A stretch of DNA of 64,000 nt from Miscanthus floridulus. Lineage: Eukaryota > Streptophyta > Magnoliopsida > Poales > Poaceae. Below the pieces are notes generated by a model. That model saw only the letters and a program-made list of their open reading frames with translations. It ran no database searches and was not told where the DNA came from. The stretch spans positions 20,432,749 through 20,496,748 of the forward strand of contig NC_089589.1 in the NCBI RefSeq assembly GCF_019320115.1. Direction: 5' to 3'. Made by a program: the position numbers and the translations under genes. The first letter of the stretch is position 1, and every line of letters starts with the position of its first letter. Of this stretch, positions 12,815 through 24,800 are shown piece by piece.

Positions 12815-13125
12815 ATATTTATACCCGGAAATTAAATATGAATACTATTCAAATACGACTCATTACAATTCTTGAAATAAAAGAAAACTTCCTAACTTAA
12901 CAATAACTTGGATCCTAATTTTCCTTATTTGTAGAGTTCGACACATCTTCCTAGCACCATTCAAGCATAGCCCATTGACACCATCTGTTGACATCATCCA
13001 TAAAATAGCTGATTCTGACATCACATCTAAATCAGCTGATATCGATTCACATCTAATCGATTCCTTAATGACACAATCCTGGAGGCTTCGAGTTCCCAAG
13101 TTCTTCCCAAATTTTGGTGTAAACA
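12815..13125 (-). repeat. Truncated 5' LTR of the Tat element
   Basis: It matches 1835-2142 and ends at aaaca (13121-13125) before the target duplication ccgac. Bases 12719-12814 look like the LTR/leader of a relative but have no clear match in the left copy. A deletion joins this LTR directly to the middle of RT. Confidence 0.65.
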
Positions 13126-13130
13126 CCGAC

Positions 13131-14153
13131 CCTGGAAAGAATGGACCACCTCATGACCTCATTCAGAATACAGTAGATAGGAGTAAGGTCACTAGGCGTG
13201 CGTCGAGATCTATCTCTGAAGGGTGGCCTAAAGCAAGCTGACACCTAAGTTGTGCTTGGAAGCTATCCGCCGTGAGGATGTCTCAACCGGTCCATAGTGC
13301 CATAGCACAAACTGTGTAACCTCATAGTGGACTCTATAAGTCACAGCCTCTCTCTGATAGCTGAGGTGTAAAGTCTCTAGGGCTCTCCTCAGAAAGCGAA
13401 CTCTATGAACTCATGATTCGGATGAACCCATAGTGTAGCATAAAACTCTCTGACCCAGGTCTCAACATATGATCCTAACTGTCACACCAGATCAGCCAAG
13501 CCTGGTAGGTAGGTCAAGAATGGATAGATCTGATAACCACCTGCCTTGATAATAGTTTGAAGAGGACAGACTTGGTGTGGGTGGAAGGCTGAATGGAGCA
13601 TAGCTCTATAGAAGTCCTCGTGTAGTGGTGTATAGAATCCCTTTGAGGCACCAAGTGTCTCTCATGCGGGCACCATAGCTTGAAGTCAACAAACCGTAGC
13701 TCTCTAACCTTGGACACTCCAATAGGCCCCAAGTCATAGTATCACTAGTGGAGGCCCTAGTGCTGCGGCTGCTCGTGGTACCCGACCACCACGTCTCCGA
13801 CCCTTAGGCCTAGGTGGCACTTGAGTGTGAGCACGTGTGGACCGGCAAAGTGGTGTTGCCTGTTGCTGCTGCTCAGCCTCTGATGTAGGCTCCTCAGCCT
13901 CTTGCTACTCTATCTCTAGCTGTTGTGGCGGCTCTGTCTCTACACTGCTCTGAAGATGAACCAGAGCACCTCCAATGTGAAGTCCTCCACTCCTACTACC
14001 TCTCTGCTGCCTCTACTGATGATGCCATAGCTGCAATCTGAGCTCCTCTATCAACTCTCTTACGCTTCCTAGTGCTCTCTAGCTGCACTGCCTTCCCCTT
14101 GTTTTTTTCCTAACGAAGGGGAAGAACGTCTGCTACCATCATCATCCCTTGGA
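13131..14153 (-). pseudogene. Gag-like retroelement gene, upstream fragment
   Basis: Minus-strand coding sequence starts near an ATG triplet at about 14147-14153, then a basic segment (KGKAVQLESTRKRKR), a glutamine-rich linker, a proline/arginine-rich part and a globular region down to 13131. It has multiple in-frame stops and frame changes, one of them a TAG soon after the start. It is the other half of the gene at 1-756, split by the Tat insertion. No Pfam-level family is recognised. Confidence 0.45.
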
Positions 14154-14159
14154 CCACAC

Positions 14160-15100
14160 CAGCATTCTTCATGCACGGCATAGCTGACACTGACAAAGAC
14201 CAACTCCCCCTAACAACTCACTGACACTCAAGAGGCTTGGCCTCTATTCCTTACTCGCAGGCTTGGCCCCAAGTTCAACTGCCACAAACCACGACCTCAA
14301 CTGCCAGACATGCTGCACGATAGATTGAGAAAGATATATATAACCAATCATACATCTAGAGGTCAGTGGCCTTAATGGGGCAAGCAATTTCAGGTAAGTA
14401 TTGAACGAACAGATCGCTACCTGTGTAACTCTAACAAATGGCAACCCAAGCAGAGGAAAGTCGACACAAGGGCCACACACGTCAACTACATGGATAAAAG
14501 ATAGGCAAGGGTGAGCAAAGGTGAACTAATATCCATTGCGGCATATTGTTGAACAATTGGAGGGCATGATGAATGGAGGAGGTGCTCACCAAGGATTAGA
14601 ACGTGGATCGGCCAAGGATAATGCCAATGAGGAAGTGATGGATGCCGAGAGCCAAGGAAACAGCTGATGATGGAGAGAAGTTTGGCCGGCGGTGAAATCG
14701 ACGGCGAGCAGGATAGTGGGCGTGGCTCGGTCAGTGCTGACGCGGAGGCGGTGTGTGTGTGAGGCTAGGGCGTGGCCAAGGTGAGGCCAATGCGGCACAT
14801 GTGGCTAGGGCAAGCATGGACCCACGACAAGCGGCATGCGGGCATAGATGCGACGATGCTGGTGAGGCGCGGGGCGCGGCGAGGGTATAGCAATGTGGGC
14901 ATGTGAACACGGTGAGACCAGGGATGGATTGCGTGTCGCGGCGATGAGGTTGCTCGGCGACCGAAGTTGGTGGCGGCGAGGTTAGGGTTTGGGAGGCACG
15001 ACGGCGTATGAAAATAGGCGGAAACATGTGGCCGCGACGGTTTTATGAGGAGCAACGAAGTGTGAGCCCCATGAGTTAGATAGATTTCAAGCCGAACGGC
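14160..15100. other. Unassigned; GC-rich segment at 14580-15060
   Basis: Bases 14160-14560 look like the untranslated leader of the gag-like retroelement. From 14580 to 15060 composition rises sharply, with overlapping minus-strand open frames rich in Pro, Arg, Ser, His and Ala. On the minus strand this segment contains ccaaaccctaacctcgccgcc and ends at a plausible splice donor (CTTG|GTGAGC, near 14585). It could be a captured first exon or a GC-rich LTR. No domain is recognised. Confidence 0.3.
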
Positions 15101-15839
15101 GCAAAAAATCGAACCGTCGGACTAGAACGGACAAGCTATTAGACCTCTTGGTAGGGTAGTCCTATGCCAAACAGAGGGCTTCAGAAACGCAACAGCGCTT
15201 TTGAAAGCAAAAACGCAACCCTAGCCCATCGGCCTAGTCCGATGCTTGCAAAAACACCGGCGTCGGATGACATAGGAACACTATTCCTCTGGTGCCCCTG
15301 TGAGGGTCACACTGCCAAATAGTCTGATGCTCACCGTCAAATGGTCCGACGCCTATTTAAACCTATTTTTTTATTTTTCTTCATAGCGCTTTTACCAAAC
15401 CAAGTCCCAACCTCAATAAGAAGCAAATAAACACTTATTGGGACTGGTATGGGTGTCCTCTCTCAAACCCTCAAGTTTTCAAAATATTTGCCTTAGGCTA
15501 TATATATTGTTATGAAAATAGGCGATAAAAAGGGCGAGGAACATCATGTGGCCACACAAATAGGGATCTCACCGTTAGGAGCTTCGAATGCTCCTCCTAT
15601 CAATGGATGAACATAGCGGATGCTCAAATTTATCCAAAAAGAAACGACAAAGCAACACACATGCATATGTAATGCAATACTTGAATTTAAATCTAGTTGC
15701 TTGTCAAGTTTGATCCTTGGTTAAGCTTCTTCACACGCTTTTGGGCGGTTATCTCAACCAAGTTAGACAAGTCCTAAATGCAAAGCAAATTAACTAGACA
15801 TGTTTTATATTACAATGCAATGCAAGGGACGACACAAGC
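15100..15839. other. LTR-like sequence downstream of the copia RNase H
   Basis: There is no open gene. Bases 15230-15360 carry repeated gtcgga/ggtccgacg motifs like those in the right copia LTR (35780-36160), so this may be a diverged or replaced 3' LTR. I could not align the two along their length. The rest is AT-rich non-coding DNA. Confidence 0.35.
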
Positions 15840-16562
15840 TCATCTTTTAGTGAAGTTACTTAGATCAAGAACATTGAGCTCATTCCTCAACTTACAAAAC
15901 CGCGCTTCATCTAAAGGTTTTGTGAAGATATCTACCAATTGATCTTTCATCCTTACTCCTTCTAGTGATATATCATTTTTAGCAACATGATCTCTAAGGA
16001 AGTGATGATGGATATCAATGTGCTTGGTGTGAGAGTGTTGAACCGGGTTGTTGGCAAGTTTTACGGCGCTCTCGTTATCACACAAAAGAGGTAGCTTTTC
16101 TAGAACTACACCACAGTCTAGAAGAGTTTGCTTCATATAAAGGATTTGTGCACAACAAGCACCCGCGGCGATGTATTCTGCCTTAGCGGTGGATAAAACA
16201 ACACTATTTTGCTTTTTGGAGGTCCAAGACACTAGTGATCTACCAAGCATGTGGCACCCTTTAGATGTGCTTTTCCTATCAATTTTGCAACCCACGTAAT
16301 CCGAATTGGAATACCCAATGAGTTGAAAACTAGCTCCTTTGGGATACCAAAGGCCAATGCTTGGGGTGTGCTTAAGGTACCAAAGGATTCTTTGAACGTC
16401 AACTAAGTGAGCCTCCTTAGGATTGGCATGGAATCTAGCACACATACACACACTAAACATGGTATCAGGCCTAGATGCAGTCAAATATAACAAGCTACCA
16501 ATCGTAGAATGGTAGAGAGTTTGATCAACCAATTTACCTCCCTCATCTAGGTTGATGCCCAT
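15840..16562 (-). pseudogene. Copia RNase H
   Basis: A 240-residue open stretch with typical copia RNase H landmarks: YHS.IGSLLYLT.SRPD, then GYSNSDY.GCK.DRKSTS, SWTSKKQNSV.LSTAEAEY-like (here AKAEYIA), CDNESA, HTKHIDI..HFLRD and DIFTKPL. It degrades the RNA strand of the RNA:DNA hybrid during reverse transcription. It overlaps the RT fragment in another frame at 16543-16562, so a frameshift separates them. The second catalytic Glu region reads AKAEY, retaining the Glu. Confidence 0.85.
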
Positions 16563-17430
16563 TAGATGGCATTGGTGTCTTGATTGGCTTACATTCTTCC
16601 ATATTAAACCTCTTGAGAAGGTCCTTGGTATACTTTTCTTGAGAGATGAAAGTCCCTTCTCTCATTTGCTTGACATGAAAACCAAGGGAGAAAGTAAGCT
16701 CTCCGATCATTGACATCTCGAACTCCTTCGACATCAATTCACCAAACTCTTTGCAATAGTCTTCATTTTTGTTGGGCCAAATATGATATCATCAACATAT
16801 ACTTGACAAATGAAGATCTCTCCATCAAATTTCTTGGTGAATAGTGTGGTGTCGACCTTCCCAATAGTGAAGCCCTTCTCAATGAGGAAATTCCGAAGGC
16901 GCTCATACCATGCCCTTGGAGCTTGCTTTAGCCCATATAGTGCCTTGGACAGCCTATAAACATGATTAGGATATCTAGGGTCTTCAACCTAGGAGGTTGA
17001 TCAACATAGACTAGTTCATTTATGAAGCCATTTAAAAATTCACTTTTAACATCCATTTGACATAATTTCATATTATGATTGGATGCATATGCAAGGAGGA
17101 TACGAATGGCTTCAAGTCTTTCAACCAGTGCAAAGGTCTCTCCAAATCCAAACCTTCAACTTGAGAGAACCCCTTTGCAACTAGCCTTGCCTTGTTCCTC
17201 ACAACAACGCCTTGATCATCTTACTTATTGTGGAACACCCACTTTGTTCCAATGACTCTTGCATCTTGTGTTTGCTCTTCAAGTGTCCATACTTGATTCC
17301 GAGTGAAGTTGTTCAATTCTTCATGCATGGCATTTATCCAATCCAAATCCATGAGAGCTTCTTCTACACAAGTAGGCTCAATGCAAGAGACAAAATAGTG
17401 ATGTTCAATAAATGAAGCAAGTTTTTAAGA
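16543..17430 (-). pseudogene. Copia reverse transcriptase
   Basis: The palm motif YVDDIIFG is intact near 16781-16802. The thumb/connection (KEFEMSMIGEL.FFLG-like, ISQEKY.KDLLK.F) is open at 16737-16543. Upstream toward 17430 the fingers region (WVFRNK..EQG and ARL-like segments on the minus strand) is broken by many stops. It is the RT of the copia element but not expressible. Confidence 0.75.
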
Positions 17431-18775
17431 GTGGGTCATTACACCCCTTGAAGGACTCCCTATGATGAGATCTTGTGGATGTGCTTGAAGTAGAGGCGAG
17501 TTTCTTCTATCGACCACTTGGAGAGGGGGTTATGGAGCATCAACATCTTGAGCTTGTGCTACCATTTGATCATTTGAGACATGTGTATCTTCATTTGGTT
17601 CTCTCCCATCTTTATCATATTGTGGCACATTTGATGAAGAAGGCATATCAATCACGTGCACATTATCTTCATCGTCTTTTGGCTTGATGGCTCCAACTAG
17701 CATGTTATTCATGGCCTCCCTCAATGGTTCATCACCTACATCATCAAGATTCTCATGTGCTCCTTGGGAGCCATAAGATTCATCGAACTCTATATCATAT
17801 GTTTCTTCTACCAAGCCGGTGGCATGGTTGAATACTCGATATGCTTTGGACTTCTATGAGTAACCAACAAGAAAGCCAATTTCACAACGTCTTTGAAACT
17901 TCCCTAGGTGTTGTTGCTTCTTGTAGATGTAGCATTTGCAACAAGCCAATATCACAACATCTTTAAAACTTCCCTAGGTGTTGCCGCTTCTTGTAGATGT
18001 AGCATTTGCAGCCAAACACCTAGCAGAATGAGATATCTGGATTCTTCCCATTAAGCAACCCTTAGGGGGTCTTCTCTAGCAACCGTTGAGGAAATAGACG
18101 ATTGGATGCATAGAAAGCGGTGTTGATAGCTTTGGCCCAAAACCTCTCTAGTGTGTTGTACTCATCAAGCATAGCTCCTGCAAGGGTGATTAATATCTAG
18201 TTCTTTCTCTCTACTACACCATTTTGTTGGGGAGTGTAAGTTGCGGAGACCTCATATTTGATTCCAACTTCATCACAATATTCTTCAATGTTTGTGTTGT
18301 CAAATTATTTTCTATTGTCACTTCTTATCTTCTTGATCTTTGTATCAAACTCATTTTGTGCTCTCTTGGCAAACTTCTTGAATGATGCCGCAACTTCAGA
18401 CATATCATGAAGAAAGAACACCTAAGTGTATCTTGAATAATCATCCACTATCACAAGACAATAGAGGTTGCCTCCCAAGCTAGCATAAGCTGTTAGTCCA
18501 AATAAATCCATGTGGAGAAGCTCTAGCACTTTTGATGTTGACATATAAGCTTTGGTTGGATGAGTGTTGGCAACTTGTTTGTCGGCTTGACATGCACTAC
18601 AAAGCTTGTCCTTCTCAAACTTGACATCCTTCAAACCTCTAACCAATTCTTTCTTCAATATCTTCTTGAGTGTACCCATACCAACATGAGCAAGTCTTCT
18701 ATGCCATAGCCACCCAAGAGATACTTTGGTGAATAAGCAAGTCTTCAAGTTAGCATCATCGGAGGTAAAATCCAC
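17431..18775 (-). pseudogene. Copia integrase
   Basis: At 18775-18422 the frame has the H..H..C..C zinc finger (WHRRLAHVG..., CSACQADK) and the start of the catalytic core (LHMDLFG, VIVDDYSRYT). The core continues with stops to about 18190, where the catalytic Glu region (QQNGVVERKN) is readable. The acidic linker toward RT is open at 17814-17530. Stops, several of them TAG, interrupt the core. Confidence 0.75.
17876..18018. repeat. 71-bp imperfect tandem duplication in the integrase region
   Basis: Two adjacent copies run ccaat.tcacaac.tctttraaacttccctaggtgttg..gcttcttgtagatgtagcatttgca. They start near 17876 and 17946 and differ at a handful of positions. The duplication is a local slip within the dead integrase gene. 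Confidence 0.7.
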
Positions 18776-19120
18776 TGTATATAGATTATTGTATCTAAAG
18801 CCTTTGAATATAACTCGATCATCATCTTTCTATGACACAACTTCTTTCTCGGTGAATAAGCATTGAAAGCCAAGATCACACAATTGCCCAACGGATAGCA
18901 AGTTGAAACTCAAAGAGGCAACAAGAAGCACATTTGATATTGCAAGTTTGCCCAACCCTTGTACTTTGCCCTTTGAATTGTCACCAAATGTAATCCTTTC
19001 TTGATCATCTACATCTTCATCTAGAGAGGCAAACATACTAGGATCACTGGTCATATGTTGAGTGCAATCACTATCAATTACCCAATGACTTCCATCGCTC
19101 TTGTAGTTCACCTACACACA
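18776..19120 (-). pseudogene. Copia protease and gag-pre-integrase segment
   Basis: Open at 19111-18830. The protease site, usually DSG in copia elements, reads WVIDSDCTQHMT, so the Gly after DS is Asp. The following FGDNSKGKVQGLGK and NLLSVGQLCDLGF are the standard copia protease/GAG-pre-integrase landmarks. The Gly-to-Asp change would be expected to damage catalysis. Confidence 0.75.
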
Positions 19121-19127
19121 CAAGAGA

Positions 19128-20429
19128 TCAAGCTTGATGTTTAGGGACCCAAACTTGATGAGGGCCCTTGACTTTCTCAACTAGTAACTTGGCAGCCCAA
19201 GTTTGCTTAGACCTATTCTTGTTTGGTGGACCTAAGAATATGACCTTGATCTTTCCACTAGTGTCCTTTCTAAGCATGTAGTGACCATTGAAAGCAAAGG
19301 GTCTAGCATGCTTGGGCAAGGGTTGCGATGGTGGTGTCTGACACTCATGAGGAAAGTGACCTTCTTTTTCTCACTCAATGCATCTCTTTGGCTTAGACTT
19401 TTGTTGCTTTTTGTTGATGAGCTTGAGCTTTCTTCTCTTTGTTTGCCAAGAACCCAATACCACTCTTATCCATCTTCATGGCAGTGTTCATGAGTAGCTC
19501 ACTTTGAAGATATTGGCCTCTTGTGAATCTTTGCAAACCGGTAGCAAGGTGGTTCTTCTCCAACTTGAGCCTCTTGTTTTCTTCTCTAAGCATCTCATTG
19601 TTAAGAGCCATATCATAGTCACCATCTTGCTTCTCTATGACAATTGAGTTATTGGTTGATAGCTTCTCAAGATCTTTCTTAAGCTTCCCAGTCTCACTCT
19701 TGATCTTGACATAATCATCATAGGATTCGGCCACAACCACTTGCTTGCCTTTGCTACTAGAACCTTGTTCAATGCTCTCAACAATCAAATCATCACAAGA
19801 TGTGGATATATCAATCTTAACAACATTGTTAGTAGCATCATGTGGTTCATTGGAAATAAGCTCATATGAAAGCACAAGATTATGGTGATTAACTTTGAGA
19901 GTTGTGTATTCTTCTTTTAGCAAGTTATATCTAGTGTTGAGCTCTTTGTGTATCCCCTCAAGTTTATCATGTTTTTCTTTAATCTCTTTTAGAGAAGTTT
20001 TGAGCTCCTTGACGGTGGATGACACAAATCTATTTTCATCTCTAAGCGCATCACTAGCTTTTCGGCTATGTCATTTTGCTAAAATAGACTCATTCTCAAG
20101 TTTTAGCTTTTCATTTCTAGCTCTTGTCTTTCTTTTGATTTTGGAGTAGTTATTGAGCAAAGTGACAAGTTCATCATAGGAAGGTGTTTCAAATTCTCCA
20201 TCACTATCACTACCACTTTCATTACCACTACTATCATCATCACTTTGTACCTTTCTTTCACCCTTGGCCATAGGACATAGGTGTGTAGAGGATGATGGTG
20301 GCGGTGGCAGTGGAGGTAGTGAAGTCCCGATCACAAGAGCAACCACCTTCACTTTCTCATCATCACTGTCATCCCCGGATGAGCCACTTGATGAATCAAT
20401 GTTCATGAGCCAATCACCAACAATATATG
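19128..20429 (-). pseudogene. Copia gag, C-terminal coiled-coil part
   Basis: Two open stretches (20406-20071 and 20025-19393) encode an acidic serine-rich region followed by a long lysine/glutamate-rich coiled coil, typical of the extended gag tail of SIRE-type elements. A zinc-knuckle-like segment (near 19330-19385) and the region up to the protease follow. A stop at about 20070 separates the parts. The N-terminal half of gag lies at 33932-34967, on the other side of the Tat insertion. Confidence 0.7.
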
Positions 20430-20434
20430 CCTTG

Positions 20435-21254
20435 TGTTGAGACTAGCGGTCTCAGACAGCATGGAGGAGACAGAGGCCTCTGCCTGCCAGGCATCGCCCT
20501 CGGGCGGAGGCTCGGGATTGGCACGACAGGTGGGCGTGTAGGAAACTAGCACGGAAAGCTAAGGTTTCATTAATTCATCCACCATGCCCTACACTGTTAC
20601 AAGTGTTCCATATTTATAGGGCTCAACTACTTCTTGACAGAATTTATTACAATGCCCCTGAACTGCTACAGTATATCCCTGGAATATTCCGCCACTAGTC
20701 TCTTGTTTGCGGGGCAATCCTGCCACACCGTCTTCAAGTAATGGGCCTCCATAAGCGGCCGGCCCACCGTGCCTCGGTCTTCGGCCTAGAGGCCTGGGTT
20801 CCCGACGCTGGCCTCCATCTTCAGGGGCGCGCTGCTGCCTACGTGGGTCTCCATTGGTCCGGTCGGAGACATCATCCGTAGGTCTCCGCCCGGCCACGCG
20901 GGGGCCATGCTGGCACGCTCGCGCGGACCACGGGCGCCTGTGCTTAGGTACCTGCACACACTTAGGCAAGATTGTTTGTTTGATTAGTTTAGGGGTAGGG
21001 TGGCCTCCGCCCTCATCGCCGAAGACGCCCGTCAGCCGAAGCGGGGCGGCGTCCGCCTGAGCGGTCGGAGATGTCTGTGCCTGGTCTGGGCAGAATCTGC
21101 GACAAGCTCGCTGAGCCTCGTGCAGCGCCCTACGAGCATAGCCAGGAAAGTTCCTTTAGTCAGCGCCAGAACTCCGCCCTAAGATGGTCGAAGACGTCTT
21201 GGCAACACCTCACCGTCGGAGGCCCTCGCCACCCGCCGAGGCCGTGTTACAACA
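20435..21254 (-). repeat. 3' LTR of the Tat element
   Basis: It runs from tgttgagactag to gtgttacaaca and pairs with 33108-33926. The open frames drawn through it (for example 20589-21286 on both strands) have no domain and are LTR noise. Confidence 0.93.
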
Positions 21255-21270
21255 GTTCCCCCCTTTTGAG
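21255..21270 (-). promoter_or_regulatory. Polypurine tract
   Basis: On the minus strand CTCAAAAGGGGGGAAC directly abuts the 3' LTR. This is the primer for plus-strand DNA synthesis and fixes the element's orientation. Confidence 0.85.
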
Positions 21271-21586
21271 ACCACGGTTCGCCTGAGCGTGCCGTGAGCT
21301 CAAAACGCCTTGACCAAAGGCGTCCGCGGGGGCGGAGGCCACATGCATTGGCATCTCCGAGCAAGGCCCCGCTACTTCCCCCCTAGCCCACTCTGGCACG
21401 GCCGCTGGTCTCGTTGAGAGTAGCCGTTGGGCATCAAATCTAGCCGTTGTCCTACGGTGTGGCCGTTTATGCCGTATCAGTTTCCGTTGTATACCTTGCG
21501 ACTTTTTCAGAGATGACCATTGTGCAGCATCGAATTCTCCGGAGATGACCGTTGTATGGCAGGAGCCGGACCACCTGCCCGCGGCC

Positions 21587-21594
21587 TATATAAA
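21587..21594 (+). promoter_or_regulatory. TATA box for the antisense gene
   Basis: TATATAAA in a GC-rich setting, 333 bp inside the 3' LTR edge and 268 bp upstream of the ATG at 21855, pointing into the plus-strand gene. It is a strong plant TATA match; use as a promoter is inferred. Confidence 0.6.
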
Positions 21595-21854
21595 GGCGTG
21601 GTTGGTGGCGGGGTCCCCCCCGCATTGCTCATTCGCTTTCCTTGCTTCTGAGAAATCGCTCTCTGCTCTCTTTGCTTTCGCCTTCTGCTGCCCTCGCGCG
21701 TTCCATCTTTCTGCCTGTGTTTTGCGCTTAGGCTACTGTCGCGGTGGCTTTCTTTTCCGCCTCTGCCCATACTCGCCGGCCCGCCTTCTTCGGACCCTAT
21801 CGCCACCTTCTCGGCGTTAGGGCCGCCGGCTGGGGTGCGCGTTTTGAAGAGTGC

Positions 21855-24800
21855 ATGCTTGCCTCTGCCTCCGCATTGGAGTTTGAAAAGCTAGTGGAGG
21901 AGGATTTGGGGAGTGTCTCTGCGTCCGTCGAAGACCTGATCGCTGCGGATTCTAGAGACATGGCGATAAAGTCATGGGATTTCAGCCCCTCCTCCATTAC
22001 TGAAGAGGCAATCGCGGAGATGTTGAAGGAATCATGTTTTCCTTCTTCGAGGGTAAAAATCCATCCGCCTGGCCAGACTGTTCTAGAACCGGAGGAGGGA
22101 TATGCGGTGGTCTTTTGGGACTTCTTCACCTGCGGCCTCCACCTTCCTTATATCCCCTTCCTCCGCTGGGTGTTGGAGACCTTCAATGTCTAGCTCCATC
22201 ATCTGACTCCTACTACCTTCCTCACGCTCAGCAAATTCTGCTGGGTGTGTGTTTCTTATGGTGCCGAGCCGGATGTGGACACCTTATGCGCGTACTACAA
22301 GCTACAGAAATAGCCGAAGAAGAAGGAGGAGGTGTGGGATGGCAAGGAGGTGGAGGTGACCTACCAGTATGGTAGTTGCACCTTTATGTCGAAGAGGAAC
22401 CAAGGCGTAGACCGCCTAGAGATTTCTTTTTGCCAGAAGGGCAAGTAGGACCGTGGCTGGCTTGAGCAGTGGTTCTACGTGAAGACGTACGGGGTCCGCG
22501 GCACTACCGAGGATGGTGCGGAGGTTTCGGACTATCCATTGACTTCAAGAATGGAGGAGATGGTGCCACACACGCATGTGGAACCGCCGAAAGAGATGTC
22601 TCTGGCGAGGGTGGCTTGCGACCAGGCTTTTGCGGCAGCGTGTCGCTACTCTGGGGGCCGCGACCTAGTGGAGGAGATTATGGCCTCCAACTACTAGCCC
22701 CTAGGCAAAGACAACCCAGCCTTTTGGCTGGTACAGGTGAAGGTTCCCGTTTTTGGGCCTGAGGCTGGGATTCCGTTTCCCCGCTTCGGGCAGTCTTTGG
22801 GGGAGGGGGTGACGGAGGACAGTTTTGTCTCCAAGGTTGAGGAAGCCGCCATCGGGCTGGTTGGCAAGATTTCCGAGCGTGAGTACACGTCTCGAAGAGC
22901 CGTGGTAGGCACCATGCCGCGGCTCAATCGAGTTTTTGAGGAGGTTGGGATCATCTACCGGGAGCGCGAGGTTCCCACCGAGGTCCTGGCTTCGATTGAG
23001 AAGAAAAAGAAGAAGACCTTCGCGAAGAATGTTACGGCGGAGGCCGAATCCAAGAAGAGGAAGGGTGTCATTGTTGCTCAGGCGCCTACAAAAAAGAAGA
23101 AGAAGAGCGGTGCTCTGGTGATCGCGCCGGCCGTGTCCTCTGCCGGTAGTGCGGGCGCTGCCTCCGCCGGCAGTGAAGACGTTCAGAGCTCCTCCGTCCT
23201 GTTAGTGGAAGTGCGAGTTGCGAGCGGGGGGGGGGGGGGATTGTGGCTCTCCTATAGCTCCGGTGTGCCCTATGAGCAGCGATGTGAGCGGTGCTAGGCG
23301 TCCGGGGGCCAGCGCTGCTCTGGCATGCACCTCACATGGTGCTGTGAGTGTCGGCAAACAGCTGGAGGCTAGCGTCGCCGATCCTATGACCGACATTCTT
23401 GGTGGGCTGTATTCAAGTTCTGAAGAGGGCGCGGAGACCGTCTTGCGGCACGCTCCTTCATCTCCCGCTGTTGTTGTGCCTTCGCCCATGCCGGTGGCCG
23501 ACGTCAGGCAGCTGGAGGCCGTGCTTGCTGAGCATGCCCTGGTGGTTCGGTCTTCTTCGGGTCCTCCACCCGTCAGGCCGCTGGCTGAGGAGATCCGGCC
23601 CTTTGGGCCTTCGCCGCATGATATGGCGGAGACTTCTGCCCAGGGGGCTCGACAAGCGGCCTAGCCTGGGCTTTTTATGAGTAAGTTTGTCTGGTGCACA
23701 TTTTTGTGTTTACTGTCTTCGCCCGGTTTATTTGTTTATGTATTGTACCAAGTGCTAATATTGTGTACTTGTTGCTTTGTAGGTGATGTCATGGCTGGAC
23801 TCCTCACCCCGGAGGAGCGAGCGGCCACTGCCGGCGTCAGGTTTGGCCTGGGGCAGCCGGGGCTGATGGCGCCAGGTCCGAGTGAGTATAGAGTGTTTTT
23901 ATTTTACTCGTCATTTGGCCTGTTGTTATTGCCTGTTTTTGATCGGCCCTCTGACATGAGTTGTTGGTGTTGTTTTTTTTGCTACGCAAGCTCCTCCAAC
24001 ACTTCTATCTCAGGTTGGGAAGAGTGCTATCTTGGGGTTCTTGGAGACGTCGGAGGTGGTCTCTGGCTGTTGGTGTATTTATTGTGAGATTTGCTTTTCT
24101 CACCTTATTGTTTTGTGTTTGTTTGTTCTTCTTTGAACAGATCGCTTCAAACAGCGTCTGAGGGAGATGGATTTCTTCCAACTTCTCCGTGTTCATCTAG
24201 AACACCAGAGCTTGGTGCGTCTTCAGCGGTTTGCCTTCTTTTTTTTGGTGTATGTTTGCCTTTGGACTTGTTTTTGTTTCTGTTGCTGATCACCTTGGTC
24301 TTCTTCTTTCTGGATGCAGGGGTATCACACGGCCGTTGTTATGGAAGAGCGCTGCACCCGCGAGGTCTCCGACCAAGATACTGTGATTGAAGTGCTCAAG
24401 GCGGAGAACGAGCGCCTAGAAGGTGAAAAAGGGGGTTTGTCCAACTCCCTTGCAGCTCTCCGCCTTTCTCTAGCAGAGAAGGAACAAGAAAAGGAGGCTT
24501 TGAGGGCCGATGTCGCCACGACCCGGGATACGGAAGCTTTGTCCGCCGAGCAGGCCCGTAGGGCAAACGAGTTGGCCGAGGGTCTCTGGCGAGATCTGGC
24601 CTCTGAGAAGGAATCCGTGGCTACGGTGGGGAGCAGCTGTCTTTGACGATGAGGCGTCTGGACTCGGTCAAGGGGGTCCTTGCTTCAACCGTTGGCCATT
24701 ACCGGGCCATCGTCGCTGAGTTCGGAGGCGAAACCTCCGCTCCTCCGGAGGAAGACAACATCTACGCCCTCGCCTCCTGGCTGAAGTGTCACCTTGCGAA

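Larger units (their letters stand above)
757..13125 (-). mobile_element. Tat-lineage Ty3/gypsy retrotransposon, 5'-deleted, with antisense extra gene
   Basis: This is a minus-strand element bounded by related LTR sequence (757-2142 and about 12815-13125, both ending in gtgtaaaca on the plus strand) and the target duplication ccgat/ccgac. From right to left it holds RT (YIDD intact), RNase H, a second archaeal-type RNase H, integrase, and then a plus-strand gene with a plant mobile domain next to the left LTR. Two RNase H domains plus an antisense extra gene upstream of the 3' LTR are hallmarks of the Tat/Retand/Grande group. Gag, protease and the first half of RT are missing between the right LTR and 12718, so it could not move by itself. 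A 3.28-kb solo LTR interrupts the integrase. Confidence 0.8.

Noticed and set aside
20589..21364. Open frames through the Tat LTR (repeated at 33338-34066)
   Set aside because: Same frames occur in both LTR copies, contain no domain and cross LTR boundaries.
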